DNA from: Rheinheimera nanhaiensis E407-8
GTDB taxonomy: Bacteria; Pseudomonadota; Gammaproteobacteria; Enterobacterales; Alteromonadaceae
Assembly (NCBI RefSeq): GCF_000296695.1
Contig: NZ_BAFK01000023.1
Span: 1 to 57,494, forward strand
Direction: 5' to 3'
Length of the DNA stretch: 57,494 nucleotides
Below are positions 18,003 to 27,892 of this stretch, in pieces. The position numbers and the translations under genes were made by a program. The notes under the pieces were generated by a model. The model ran no database searches. It saw only the letters and a program-made list of their open reading frames with translations, and was not told the origin of the DNA. How positions within the stretch are numbered: position 1 is the stretch's first letter; the number at the start of each line of letters is the position of its first letter.

Positions 18003-19258
18003 TAATAGTCCACTCCCAGTAGCGCAGCAACGTCTACCGCACTTTTGGCGCCGTCCTCATGAAAGCCGTTATACCAGTAAGCACCGCAAAAGTAGGTATG
18101 GTTAACCCCATTTATTTTGCTGCGCTGCTGCTGTGCCGCCAGCGTGTAATGGTTATACACCGGATGGTCGTATTGATATACGCCGAGAATTTTATCTGCC
18201 GCTATGGCAGCGCTATTGTTCAGCGTGACGCAAAAGGTCACCGGCGCACTAATGCCCTGCAAAATATTCATGTTGTAAGTTAGGGTGGCTCTATCGTTTA
18301 TATTGGCATCTAAATTATAGTTCCAGGCCGCCCAGGCACGCTGGCGTGTTGGCAGTAACCGGGTGTCGGTATGCAGCACTACTTCATTTTTCTGGTAGGC
18401 AATACCGCCAAGCACCGCCCGTTCATCTTCGCTGGCGGCGTCCCCCAATAGCGCCAAAGCCTGATCGCTATGACAAGCCAGTACCAGTTTATCGTAATGC
18501 TCGGTGCGTCCGTCGGCAAACTGCAGCATAACGCCTTTGTCGTCGCGCTGTATCTGGCTGATGCGTTGGCCCAGTTTTACATTATCAGTGCCCAGCTTTG
18601 TGCAAAGCGCATCGACATAACGCTTAGAGCCGCCTTTAATGACTGACCACTGCGGTCGGTCGCTGACGTTAAGCAGGCCGTGGTTATTGAAAAAACGCAG
18701 GAAAAAACGCACCGGGAAGGCCGGCATTTCAGCCAAACCTGCCGACCAGATGGCGGCGCCCATCGGCATTAAATAGTTATCGCGGATAGCACTGCCAAAA
18801 TCATGCTTATGTAAAAAATCACCCAGGGCTAAATCGAGATCCGCGTGTTGCTCGGCCAGTAACTTTTTACCCAGTTTGTTAAAGCGCACTATTTCCAGCA
18901 ACATGCCCCAGAATGATGGCCGAATCAGGTTACGCCGCTGAGCAAATAAGCTGCTAAAAGTGTTGCCGTTGTACTCGAGGTTTTGCGCGCTGTGCTTTAC
19001 CGAAAAGCTCATAGTGGTGTGCTGATACGCCACGCCAAGCTCAGCAATAAAGCGGTTAAAAATAGGGTAAGTCCAGTTATTAAACACAATAAAGCCAGTA
19101 TCGATGGCATATTGCTTACCTTCAACTGTTACATCAACCGTCGCCGTATGGCCGCCCAGATAATCATTTGCCTCTATTAAGGTGACATCATGTTTTCGTT
19201 GTAACAGGTACCAGGCCATCATGCCCGAAATACCACCGCCCACTACTGCTATGCGCAT
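18002..19258 (-). CDS. FAD-dependent amine-oxidase-like oxidoreductase
   Basis: A 418-residue flavoprotein with an N-terminal dinucleotide motif (VVGGGISGMMAWYL, then LIEANDYLGGHTATV) and the NAD(P)-binding Rossmann-like/amine oxidase fold. The C-terminal FCGAYWYNGFHEDGAKSAVDVAALLG is typical of the branch found beside DUF1365 and cfa. The substrate is unknown; an unsaturated fatty acyl chain is a common proposal from context. AAGGAAG precedes the ATG. A 41-base gap separates it from the NTF2-like gene. Confidence 0.9.
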   Translation of the reverse strand: MRIAVVGGGISGMMAWYLLQRKHDVTLIEANDYLGGHTATVDVTVEGKQYAIDTGFIVFNNWTYPIFNRFIAELGVAYQHTTMSFSVKHSAQNLEYNGNTFSSLFAQRRNLIRPSFWGMLLEIVRFNKLGKKLLAEQHADLDLALGDFLHKHDFGSAIRDNYLMPMGAAIWSAGLAEMPAFPVRFFLRFFNNHGLLNVSDRPQWSVIKGGSKRYVDALCTKLGTDNVKLGQRISQIQRDDKGVMLQFADGRTEHYDKLVLACHSDQALALLGDAASEDERAVLGGIAYQKNEVVLHTDTRLLPTRQRAWAAWNYNLDANINDRATLTYNMNILQGISAPVTFCVTLNNSAAIAADKILGVYQYDHPVYNHYTLAAQQQRSKINGVNHTYFCGAYWYNGFHEDGAKSAVDVAALLGVDY

Positions 19259-19299
19259 ACTACTTCCTTATTCTTGTTGTGCTTGAGTGCGGCGTTGCT

Positions 19300-19740
19300 T
19301 TAACTGTTCGCCATACGTTGTTTTACTTTGCTGGTCAGCCAGCCAATCACCGGCAAGTGCTGATATACCATCTCACTTAAGTCGTAATAATCACGGTGAT
19401 AAATAATTTGCCCGTCTTGCCAGCGCAATACGGAACAGCCCTCCACCACGATCAGTTTATCTTTGCTGATGGCAGGATGAGAAAACTGCATACGCCAGCT
19501 TAAAAAGCCATGGTTGTCCTGCTCCAGCTTATCCTGACCGATAAACTCACAGTGCGCTAAGCGCTCGTAGGCATGGCTAAAGTACGAGCTTAATGCATCG
19601 CGGCCATGAATTTTATGTACCGGATCAATAAACACCACCTGCGGATGGTATAGCTGCTGTAACGACTGCAGGTTTTTACCGGACAGCGCGTTGTAAAACT
19701 GTAAAAACTGGTCTATTCGGGGACAGGCTATGGTCGTCAT
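19300..19740 (-). CDS. NTF2-like (SnoaL-type) protein
   Basis: A 146-residue single-domain protein of the NTF2/SnoaL superfamily (FYNALSGKNLQSLQQLYHPQVVFIDPVHKIHG, then W-MQFSHPA and WQDGQIIYHRDYYD). The fold forms a cone-shaped pocket used by isomerases and binding proteins; the ligand is unknown. Its ATG shares a base with the phrB stop (TGATG), so it is coupled to the photolyase. It regularly occurs in this cluster in other proteobacteria. Confidence 0.85.
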   Translation of the reverse strand: MTTIACPRIDQFLQFYNALSGKNLQSLQQLYHPQVVFIDPVHKIHGRDALSSYFSHAYERLAHCEFIGQDKLEQDNHGFLSWRMQFSHPAISKDKLIVVEGCSVLRWQDGQIIYHRDYYDLSEMVYQHLPVIGWLTSKVKQRMANS

Positions 19741-21158
19741 CAGCTTTTCTTTACCTCGGCGAATAAGGCTAATGTATGCTTGCGCGCAATACTATGGTCG
19801 ACGATGGGTTTGGGATAAGCTTTAACGCCCCCGGCCTTCGCTGGCCAATGCAATGCCGCACCTTGCAGCTTGCTAAGCTCTGGCACATACAAACGGATAA
19901 AGTCACCTTGCGGATCAAACTTTTCGCTTTGGCTTACCGGATTAAAAATACGAAAATACGGCGCGGCGTCAGTACCGGTTGACGCTGCCCACTGCCAGCC
20001 ACCATTATTGGCGGCAAAATCACCATCAATCAGCTTCGACATAAAATAGCGCTCACCCCAGCGCCAGTCGATATGTAAATCTTTCACCAGAAAACTGGCT
20101 ACAATCATCCTAAGGCGGTTGTGCATCCAGCCGGTTTGGTTTAACTGACGCATAGCCGCATCTACGATCGGATAGCCAGTCTGGCCGTCACACCAGGCCT
20201 GAAATAGCGTCTTATCATTTGTCCAGCGGATAGCTGCCGTGTCGGCCTGAAACGGCTGATGTTTAATAAGCTGCGGATAGGCCACCAGAATATGTTTGTA
20301 AAACTCACGCCAGATAAGCTCTGACAGCCACACCTCAGCGCCACTTTTTTCCCGCGCCCAGCTCTCTTTAGCCTCCAACTGCAAACGGGCCACACATTGC
20401 ATGGCAGATATAGCGCCTATCGCCAGGTAAGGCGACAGCTTAGAGGTGCCATCAACGGCCGGAAAATCACGCTGCTGCTGATAATCGGCCACCCTTTGCT
20501 GGCAAAAGGTTCTGAGCCTAGTAAGCATCAGCTCTTCCGTTACCGGCCAGTTGGCGGAGCTGTCATCCCCCGGCTGCATAACACTATGCTCAGGCAACTG
20601 TAGCGGCGGCTGATTAACTCTCTTAGGCCGGCCAAAACACTGCACACCCTGCTGATGCAGCCGTGCCAGCCAGCTGCGTTTAAACGGGGTAAACACTTTA
20701 TAAATGTCGCCTTGCTGGGTGCGAATGCTGCCCGGCGGCATAATACACTGAGTGTCAAACTGCACCAGCACGCCCTTGTTGGCACTTAGCCGCTGCGCTA
20801 CTTTGGCATCACGTTGCTGCTCACGCAGTTCATATTCGGTTTGGGCGAACACCGTTACCTGAAACACTTGGCTTAACTGGCCAAACAAAGCCGGCACCTG
20901 CTGATAACTGCTACCCTCTACCGCCAGCAGCGGTATGTTTAGCGCTGTTAGCTCTGTGCGCAGCGCCTGTACCCGCCGGCGGATAAAGTCTTGCTTTATC
21001 GGCGCCATATCATGCTGCGCCCAGGTCTGCGGCGTGGCAATAAAGAGGCCAACAAGCGCAGTATTGTGTCTGGCCGCGTGGTCAATAGCACTGCACAGCA
21101 CAGCGTTATCCAGTGTGCGCAAATCATTTCTGAACCAGACAACAGTTAATGCCGACAT
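19740..21158 (-). CDS. phrB: Deoxyribodipyrimidine photolyase
   Basis: A 472-residue class I CPD photolyase that repairs UV pyrimidine dimers with blue light. The N-terminal antenna domain starts at LTVVWFRNDLRTLDNAVL. The C-terminal FAD domain has TSKLSPYLAIGAIS, W-SELIWREFY, GYPIVDAAMRQLNQTGWMHNR and GDFAANNGGWQWAASTGTDAAPYFRIFNP. The ATG at 21158 is chosen because it begins the family's conserved start; upstream in-frame sequence lies inside the previous gene. It starts 1 base after the DUF523/DUF1722 stop. Confidence 0.96.
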   Translation of the reverse strand: MSALTVVWFRNDLRTLDNAVLCSAIDHAARHNTALVGLFIATPQTWAQHDMAPIKQDFIRRRVQALRTELTALNIPLLAVEGSSYQQVPALFGQLSQVFQVTVFAQTEYELREQQRDAKVAQRLSANKGVLVQFDTQCIMPPGSIRTQQGDIYKVFTPFKRSWLARLHQQGVQCFGRPKRVNQPPLQLPEHSVMQPGDDSSANWPVTEELMLTRLRTFCQQRVADYQQQRDFPAVDGTSKLSPYLAIGAISAMQCVARLQLEAKESWAREKSGAEVWLSELIWREFYKHILVAYPQLIKHQPFQADTAAIRWTNDKTLFQAWCDGQTGYPIVDAAMRQLNQTGWMHNRLRMIVASFLVKDLHIDWRWGERYFMSKLIDGDFAANNGGWQWAASTGTDAAPYFRIFNPVSQSEKFDPQGDFIRLYVPELSKLQGAALHWPAKAGGVKAYPKPIVDHSIARKHTLALFAEVKKS

Positions 21159-21159
21159 C

Positions 21160-22101
21160 TTAGGCTCGCAGTCCAAGGGTTTCAGGATAGGGGTTGAAAT
21201 AACGCTGCGCACTGACGTAGCTGTTCGGGTGCTGCTGTAAATGGTGCTGCAGTAAGGTAACAGGCGCCAGCAGTGGCACAAAGCCCTGGCGGTAACGGTC
21301 AATCAGGCTGACAAGCTCTTGCTTGGCCTGTGCGCTTAAACCATGTTTTAAAAAGCCCTGTAAATGCTGCAGCACATTAGCATGTTGCTTGCGCGTGGCG
21401 ATGTTTTTCAGCGCCTGCATCAGCTCCAGCAAATAACGCTGCTGCAGATCTGCTGCTGCAAATAATTTGGCATTCGCCACTAAGCGGCCCAGTTCGCGGT
21501 AGGCCACCGGGCTGTGCGCCATCACCAGAAACTTATAACGGCTGTGAAAAGCCACTAACTTAGCGATGGTAAAACCCTCCTGCATCGTTTGCTGATAGTC
21601 ATAGCAGCTAAATACCCGGCAAATAAAGTTCTCTTTCAGCGCGGGGTCAAACAAGCGGCCATCTTCTTCTACCGGCAGCCAGGGATATTTTTGCATCAGT
21701 TGATGGGTAAACAGGCCCACGCCCAGCTTGCCCATTTGCTGGCCCTTGGCATTGAATAACCGCACCCGCTCCATACCGCAGCTGGGCGATTTGGCGCAGA
21801 CGATATAACCGCTAAGCCCGGATAACTGCGGCAGTTTCGCCTCGGCAAACGCCAGCATCGCCGCAGTGTGATCCAACGACGGGTTGTTACTTTGCACCAG
21901 CTGTACTTGCTGAGTATCATCCAGCTGCAGCCGTATCGCCGGCCGTGGTGAGGGCATGCCAATCGCCATTTCCGGGCACACCGGCACATATTGCACCTCA
22001 GACGCCAGCTGCTGCATGCAGAAAGCCGAGCCTTTATGGCCGCCGTCAAAGCGCACCTTTTCACCCAGCACACAGGCGCTGATACCTATTTTTACCGTCA
22101 T
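21160..22101 (-). CDS. DUF523/DUF1722 fusion protein (YbgA-like)
   Basis: A 313-residue protein with DUF523 at about 1-150 (ISACVLGEKVRFDGGHK, CPEMAIGMPSPRPAIRL, CAKSPSCGMERVRLF) and DUF1722 at about 190-300 (YKFLVMAHSPVAYRELGRLVA). The conserved cysteines suggest metal or thiol chemistry, perhaps in tRNA modification; function is not settled. DUF1722 is linked to photolyase genes in many bacteria. It is the first gene of the operon, 27 bases downstream of the ECF-like -10 element. Confidence 0.9.
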   Translation of the reverse strand: MTVKIGISACVLGEKVRFDGGHKGSAFCMQQLASEVQYVPVCPEMAIGMPSPRPAIRLQLDDTQQVQLVQSNNPSLDHTAAMLAFAEAKLPQLSGLSGYIVCAKSPSCGMERVRLFNAKGQQMGKLGVGLFTHQLMQKYPWLPVEEDGRLFDPALKENFICRVFSCYDYQQTMQEGFTIAKLVAFHSRYKFLVMAHSPVAYRELGRLVANAKLFAAADLQQRYLLELMQALKNIATRKQHANVLQHLQGFLKHGLSAQAKQELVSLIDRYRQGFVPLLAPVTLLQHHLQQHPNSYVSAQRYFNPYPETLGLRA

Positions 22102-22127
22102 AAAGCTTATCCGCTAATTACCTGTGC

Positions 22128-22157
22128 TACTTACTGAATAACATCACCTTTGGATCG
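22128..22157 (-). promoter_or_regulatory. ECF11 (RpoE-ChrR)-like promoter of the photolyase operon
   Basis: On the minus strand CGATCC (22152-22157), an 18-base spacer and TAAGTA (22128-22133) precede the DUF523/DUF1722 ATG at 22101. Alphaproteobacterial and Vibrionales RpoE-ChrR sigma factors use a TGATCC -35 and a -10 containing GTA at this spacing. The promoter serves photolyase and cfa, known members of that regulon. No rpoE-chrR pair is in the window. Confidence 0.6.
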
Positions 22158-22189
22158 CTATTATTTTGCTGCCTGGGTGCAACTGCATA

Positions 22190-22227
22190 AAAAAACGGCA
22201 AGTCGCTTGCGCCACTTGCCGTTTTTT
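22190..22227 (-). terminator. Rho-independent terminator of pheST-ihfA
   Basis: A 14-bp stem, A6-CGGCAAGT (22190-22203) with ACTTGCCG-T6 (22214-22227), loop of 10. The flanking A and T runs make it work in both directions; leftward it ends the ihfA transcript and separates it from the photolyase operon promoter. Confidence 0.85.
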
Positions 22228-22247
22228 AAGCCAGGTTAACCCCCGAC

Positions 22248-22544
22248 TTATTTCTTGCTGGTGCCCACCTCAACCCGCGACTTTAATTTTTGTCCGGGGC
22301 GGAAGGTAACCACACAACGGGCAGAAATAGGAATGTCTTCACCGGTCTTAGGGTTGCGACCCGGTCGCTCATTTTTAACCCGCAGGTCAAAATTGCCAAA
22401 GCCGGATAACTTTACCTGATCACCCGCCTCTAAGGCAGCGCGGATCTCTTCAAAAAAAGCTTCCACTATTAATTTGGCATCGCGTTTGCTAACACCAAAT
22501 TTTGTAAACAGACGTTCTGCTAAATCGGCTTTGGTAAGCGCCAT
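22248..22544 (-). CDS. ihfA: Integration host factor alpha subunit
   Basis: A 98-residue DNA-bending protein that pairs with IhfB and acts in replication initiation, transcription and recombination. It has the typical [13 protein letters not shown] start, the beta-arm [27 protein letters not shown] with the intercalating proline, and a short tail. It lies 2 bases after pheT, as in E. coli pheST-ihfA. Confidence 0.98.
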   Translation of the reverse strand: MALTKADLAERLFTKFGVSKRDAKLIVEAFFEEIRAALEAGDQVKLSGFGNFDLRVKNERPGRNPKTGEDIPISARCVVTFRPGQKLKSRVEVGTSKK

Positions 22545-22546
22545 TC

Positions 22547-24934
22547 TTAATCCCTCAACGTTGCGTTGAACTCTTCACCAAGCGCGCTAACTACTTGATT
22601 TACCAACTGTTGGATATCTTTATCTTCCAGGGTACGCGCTATATCCTGCAGGGTCAGAGCAATGGCCAGCGATTTAAAACCCTCTGCCACACCCGGTCCT
22701 GTGTATACGTCAAACAATTTTAGGTCAACTAGTTGATTTCCGCCAACTTTTTTTATAGTAGCAGCTATATCGGCAAAACGCACCTCTGTTTTTACCACCA
22801 GCGCCAGATCGCGCCGGTTAGCCGGGTACTTCGACAGCTCTTTGGCCTGTACAATATCACGCAGCCCAAGTGCTGACAGTTCCAGCTCAAACAGATAGGC
22901 TTTGCCTTTAATACCCAGCTTACGCTCAGCTTCTGGGTGCAGTGCCCCCAGATACCCTACCAGGCTGTCGCCGCGGTATACTGCGGCCGTTTGGCCCGGG
23001 TGCAATGCACTGTGCTCAGCAGTAACAAAGCGAAACGCATCCGGCACCGAGGTTTGAGCCAACAGCGCCTCAACATCGCCTTTAACATCATAGAAGTCGG
23101 CAACGCGATTTTCCATGTTCCAATGCTCATTATGCATTGAACCCAGAATAACACCGCCTAACACCGCCACCTGACGCACGCCGTCTTCGGCTTGTGCATC
23201 CGGCACAAATTTCAGGCCATACTCAAACAACCGGATCCGGCTTTGTTGCCGGTTTTGGTTGTATTGCACGGTTTGCAATAAGCCTGGCCACAGGTTCAGC
23301 CGCATGGCTGACATGTCGGCCGAAATCGGGTTGGGTAACACCAATGCCTGCTGCTGCGGAAACAGTTGTTGCTGCACTTTAGGGTCAACAAAGCTGTAGG
23401 TAATGGCTTCCTGATAACCGCGGTCTACCAGCACAGTGCGCAGGCGCTGCACACTGAGCTCAGCTTCATTAAAGCTGCGCATGGTTAAACTGGCTTGCGG
23501 CGCTACATTAGGAATATTGTTGTAACCATATACCCGCGCCACTTCTTCTATCAGATCTTCTGCGATACTGATATCAAAACGGTAACCCGGCACTTTCACC
23601 TGCCAGCCGTCAGCCGTTTCGCTGACATGCAGGCCTAATCGGCTAAAAATGGCGCTCACGTCGGCCTTGGCGATGCTGATGCCCAAAATACGGCTCAGTT
23701 TGGCTTCGGTTAAGCTGATATCCGCAGTTTTTGGCAGATGAGCTTGCGATACGGCTTCCACCACCGGGCCAGGCTCGCCACCACAAATATCGACTAACAA
23801 ACGGCTGGCGCGCTCCATCGCATCGCGCTGCAGCTGGGGATCTACCCCACGCTCGTAGCGGTGTGAAGCATCGGTATGCAGGCCGTATTGACGGGCTTTA
23901 CCGGCGATAGCCAAAGGCGCAAAAAAAGCACTTTCTAAAAAGATGTCTTTGCTGTTGCTGGTGACGCCACTGTGCAAGCCGCCAAATACGCCAGCCATTG
24001 CCAGCGCTTTACTGTTATCGGCAATCACTAAGGTATTGGCTTTTAGCGTTACTTCGCTTTCATCCAGCAGCACCAGCTTTTCGCCCTCGTTGGCCAGGCG
24101 CACAGTAATATCACCATCGATGCTGGCTAAATCAAAGGCATGCATCGGATGGCCCAGCTCCAGCAGCACATAGTTGGTAATATCCACCACCGCATCTATG
24201 CTGCGCACACCGCAGCGGCGCAGTTTTTCTGTTAGCCACAGCGGGCTTGGCGCACTGACATTGACGTTACGGATAATACGGCCCAAATAACGCGGACAGG
24301 CATCCGGCGCGGCTAAGCTAATGGCTTTTGTCTCGGCATGGGTCGCAGCTACAGGTTCAATCAGCGGCTGACAGACATCCAGCTTGTTTAACACCCCAAC
24401 TTCACGGGCCAGGCCTTTAATGCCTAAACAGTCGGCGCGGTTAGGGGTGAGATCCACTTCGATAATACAGTCGTCCAGCTCCAGGTACTGACGGATATCC
24501 TGCCCCAGCGGCGCATCTTGCGGCAGCTCGATAATACCATCTGAGTCCTCTGCCATGCCCAGCTCCGAGAACGAGCACAGCATACCGTTAGAGGGCTGGC
24601 CACGTAATTTGGCTTTTTTGATGACAAAATCACCCGGCAGCACGGCACCCACAGTGGCTACCGCGACTTTTAAGCCTTTACGGCAGTTTTTTGCACCACA
24701 GACGATATCCAGCAGCTCGCCACTGCCGGTATTAACTTTAGTCACCTGCAGTTTATCGGCATCCGGGTGCGGGCCGCATTCGACCACTTCGCCCACCACG
24801 ACGCCGCTAAACTGACCGGCGACCGGCTCAATACCGTCCACTTCCAGACCGGCCATCGACAACTGTTCAGATAAGGTGTTGCTGTCAATAGCAGGGTTTA
24901 CCCACTGCCGTAACCAGGCTTCACTGAATTTCAT
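22547..24934 (-). CDS. pheT: Phenylalanyl-tRNA synthetase beta subunit
   Basis: The 795 residues match the usual length. Order of domains: tRNA-binding OB fold (about 40-150, [18 protein letters not shown]), B3/B4 editing domain (about 200-375), B5 (about 400-475), catalytic-like core (480-690), and C-terminal FDX-ACB anticodon domain (700-793, [14 protein letters not shown]). It forms an alpha2-beta2 enzyme with PheS. GGAGTGAAG precedes the ATG. Confidence 0.98.
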   Translation of the reverse strand: MKFSEAWLRQWVNPAIDSNTLSEQLSMAGLEVDGIEPVAGQFSGVVVGEVVECGPHPDADKLQVTKVNTGSGELLDIVCGAKNCRKGLKVAVATVGAVLPGDFVIKKAKLRGQPSNGMLCSFSELGMAEDSDGIIELPQDAPLGQDIRQYLELDDCIIEVDLTPNRADCLGIKGLAREVGVLNKLDVCQPLIEPVAATHAETKAISLAAPDACPRYLGRIIRNVNVSAPSPLWLTEKLRRCGVRSIDAVVDITNYVLLELGHPMHAFDLASIDGDITVRLANEGEKLVLLDESEVTLKANTLVIADNSKALAMAGVFGGLHSGVTSNSKDIFLESAFFAPLAIAGKARQYGLHTDASHRYERGVDPQLQRDAMERASRLLVDICGGEPGPVVEAVSQAHLPKTADISLTEAKLSRILGISIAKADVSAIFSRLGLHVSETADGWQVKVPGYRFDISIAEDLIEEVARVYGYNNIPNVAPQASLTMRSFNEAELSVQRLRTVLVDRGYQEAITYSFVDPKVQQQLFPQQQALVLPNPISADMSAMRLNLWPGLLQTVQYNQNRQQSRIRLFEYGLKFVPDAQAEDGVRQVAVLGGVILGSMHNEHWNMENRVADFYDVKGDVEALLAQTSVPDAFRFVTAEHSALHPGQTAAVYRGDSLVGYLGALHPEAERKLGIKGKAYLFELELSALGLRDIVQAKELSKYPANRRDLALVVKTEVRFADIAATIKKVGGNQLVDLKLFDVYTGPGVAEGFKSLAIALTLQDIARTLEDKDIQQLVNQVVSALGEEFNATLRD

Positions 24935-24948
24935 TTACTTCACTCCGC

Positions 24949-25956
<1,008 letters not shown>

Positions 25957-25992
25957 TCAGTATTAAAGCCGCTAATGATACACCAGAACCTT

Positions 25993-26014
25993 GGCTAAAC
26001 GCAGGCGTTTAACC
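25993..26014. repeat. Inverted repeat between hda and pheS
   Basis: GGCTAAACGC and GCGTTTAACC, separated by two bases, one mismatch. On the plus strand a short T run follows (26018-26022). It may be a transcript-end hairpin or a protein site in the pheS promoter region; I cannot decide. Confidence 0.3.
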
Positions 26015-26039
26015 GACTTTTTCTGGCAAACCGTATGGA

Positions 26040-26735
26040 TTAATTAAGAATTTCTTTGACAAACGGAATGGTTAACTTGCGCTGATGTACTAAGGTGGCT
26101 TTATCCAGCTTATCAAGGGTCGCCACCAGGGCGCGAATGTCTCTGTCCTGATGATTCAGCAGATAGCGCGCGACCTCATCCGGCAGCTCCATACCACGCA
26201 GGCGCGCCTTTTGTTGCAGCAGCTTTTGCTTGTCGTCATCGGTCAGTAAACGCAGCTGAAAACTGGTGCAGGCCTGCAGGCGCGACACTAAATCAGCCAG
26301 TTGCAGCCCCAGTTGGGCCGGTGCCTGGTTACCCACGATGATTAAGGCCTTGCCCTGCTCCAGCATGCGGTTGTATAGGTCAAACACGGCAGTTTGCCAG
26401 CTTAGCTCGCCGGCGATGGCCTGGATATTATCCAGACACACCAGATCTAAATGTTCCAGATTATCCAGCAGGCGCGGGCTGAACTGGCGGCACTCATCCA
26501 GTGCCACCAGCTGACTGGTTAAGCCCTGCTCCTGCGCCTGCACGCAGGCAGCGTACAGCAAATGCGACTTACCGCTGCCGCTGGCACCAAATAAATACAG
26601 CGGGTTTTGCGCCGTGCTTTGGCCAAGATAGTGTTTTAAGTAAGCGACCGCGGCGCTTTGCGCGCCGGCATAAAAGCTGTCGAGGGTTTCATCTTCCGGA
26701 AGCGTTACAGCCAGCGTATATTGCAGAGGTTGCAT
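26040..26735 (-). CDS. hda: DnaA regulatory inactivator Hda
   Basis: A 231-residue AAA+ protein that, bound to the sliding clamp, stimulates ATP hydrolysis by DnaA and prevents over-initiation. The P-loop is GASGSGKSHLLYA near residue 50, Walker B is VCLDNIQAI near 100. The N-terminal clamp-binding motif, QLSLPL in E. coli, reads QYTLAV here at residues 5-10, so it is divergent. The ATG shares a base with the DUF2066 stop. Confidence 0.95.
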   Translation of the reverse strand: MQPLQYTLAVTLPEDETLDSFYAGAQSAAVAYLKHYLGQSTAQNPLYLFGASGSGKSHLLYAACVQAQEQGLTSQLVALDECRQFSPRLLDNLEHLDLVCLDNIQAIAGELSWQTAVFDLYNRMLEQGKALIIVGNQAPAQLGLQLADLVSRLQACTSFQLRLLTDDDKQKLLQQKARLRGMELPDEVARYLLNHQDRDIRALVATLDKLDKATLVHQRKLTIPFVKEILN

Positions 26736-27844
26736 CAGGGCCGGCTGTAAATAAAGGTGGCCAGTACCGGCACGGCGGTGCTGTCTAAGGCCTGCGGCTG
26801 CGCTGTCTCCACGGTGCCCAGCACAGGTTCACTAAACTCAGTTGCTGTTGGCGAGGCTGAAACAGCTAATTTTAAGCGCGGGCTAAAGCGCAGCGCATTC
26901 ATCAGGCCATCGGCACCTGTACTGCTGCTGATCAGATAATAAGCGCTGCCATTGGCAAAACGGCTGATGGTTACCTCCGTAACGCCAACCAGTTGCTGCA
27001 ATAAACGCTGTACGTTAACGATATCGGCCAGATTTTGCAGTTGCTGCACCTCTAACAACAGCTGCGCGCCACTTTCGCTGCTAAGCACACTGGCGTATTG
27101 CTGCGCCAGCTGTGACGCCAGTAACGATGCAAAGGCCTGCATCAGACTGTCGGCATCCGCTGCTGTGACTTCATCACGAAAGGTACGGTTATCGGCCTGG
27201 CGCTGCCAGCTGAGCTTAAGCGCCGCGTCGCCCTCGCCGGCTTGCATATCCACGGTGGCCGCAATGACTATATCGGGGTTATAGCGGCCACTGGCCTGCG
27301 TTATCGGCTGCCAGAAACCGGCCCACACATCGGTATCCGACAACTGGTTGACATCGTCAAAATCGTATAACGGCTGCAGCAGTGGTAAAGCCGATTGCTT
27401 AAATGCCTTTTGCAGCGCAGTTGTCAGCTCAGTATCGGCGCTACGGATAAAACGGCGCTGCTGACCGTCCTGTACAACCAGCCACACCAGAATATCGGGT
27501 CGCATATTGCCCCATACCGGCAGCTGGTTACTCTGCAATAACTGGTTAATTTTTACCGCATCCAGCAGCACCCGCATCCGGTTACCATCCTGATGCCGCA
27601 CCGATTCAAACTGCTTAACGTACGCCGAGGGTGCGGCAAGCTCAGGAGCAATCGCCGGCAGGCTGGCAATATCGGCATTGCCGGTTACCCGCACTAACAC
27701 CTGCTGCAGGGCAAGACGCTGCCACTGCGCCGCGCCGCCTGTGGCTTCCACCTCTGCCTGGTACAAGTCTGTCACTTGCGCCGCGCCAGCACTCAGGCTG
27801 GTTACCAAAACAAACAGCAGCAGTCCCGTTATCCGCATTCTCAT
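26735..27844 (-). CDS. DUF2066 family exported protein
   Basis: A 369-residue protein with a signal peptide (about 1-22, ending ASAGAAQ-like SLSAGAAQ) and a DUF2066 domain (YQAEVEATGGAAQWQRLALQQVLVRVTGN). Function unknown. It precedes hda in many Alteromonadales and Vibrionales. The C-terminal part is alanine-rich and less conserved. The start MRM has two in-frame ATG codons. Confidence 0.88.
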   Translation of the reverse strand: MRMRITGLLLFVLVTSLSAGAAQVTDLYQAEVEATGGAAQWQRLALQQVLVRVTGNADIASLPAIAPELAAPSAYVKQFESVRHQDGNRMRVLLDAVKINQLLQSNQLPVWGNMRPDILVWLVVQDGQQRRFIRSADTELTTALQKAFKQSALPLLQPLYDFDDVNQLSDTDVWAGFWQPITQASGRYNPDIVIAATVDMQAGEGDAALKLSWQRQADNRTFRDEVTAADADSLMQAFASLLASQLAQQYASVLSSESGAQLLLEVQQLQNLADIVNVQRLLQQLVGVTEVTISRFANGSAYYLISSSTGADGLMNALRFSPRLKLAVSASPTATEFSEPVLGTVETAQPQALDSTAVPVLATFIYSRP

Positions 27845-27892
27845 TCCCTACCTAAGCCTTGGTCAAATTCCGTGCTACAGCGCTTTTAGCCG

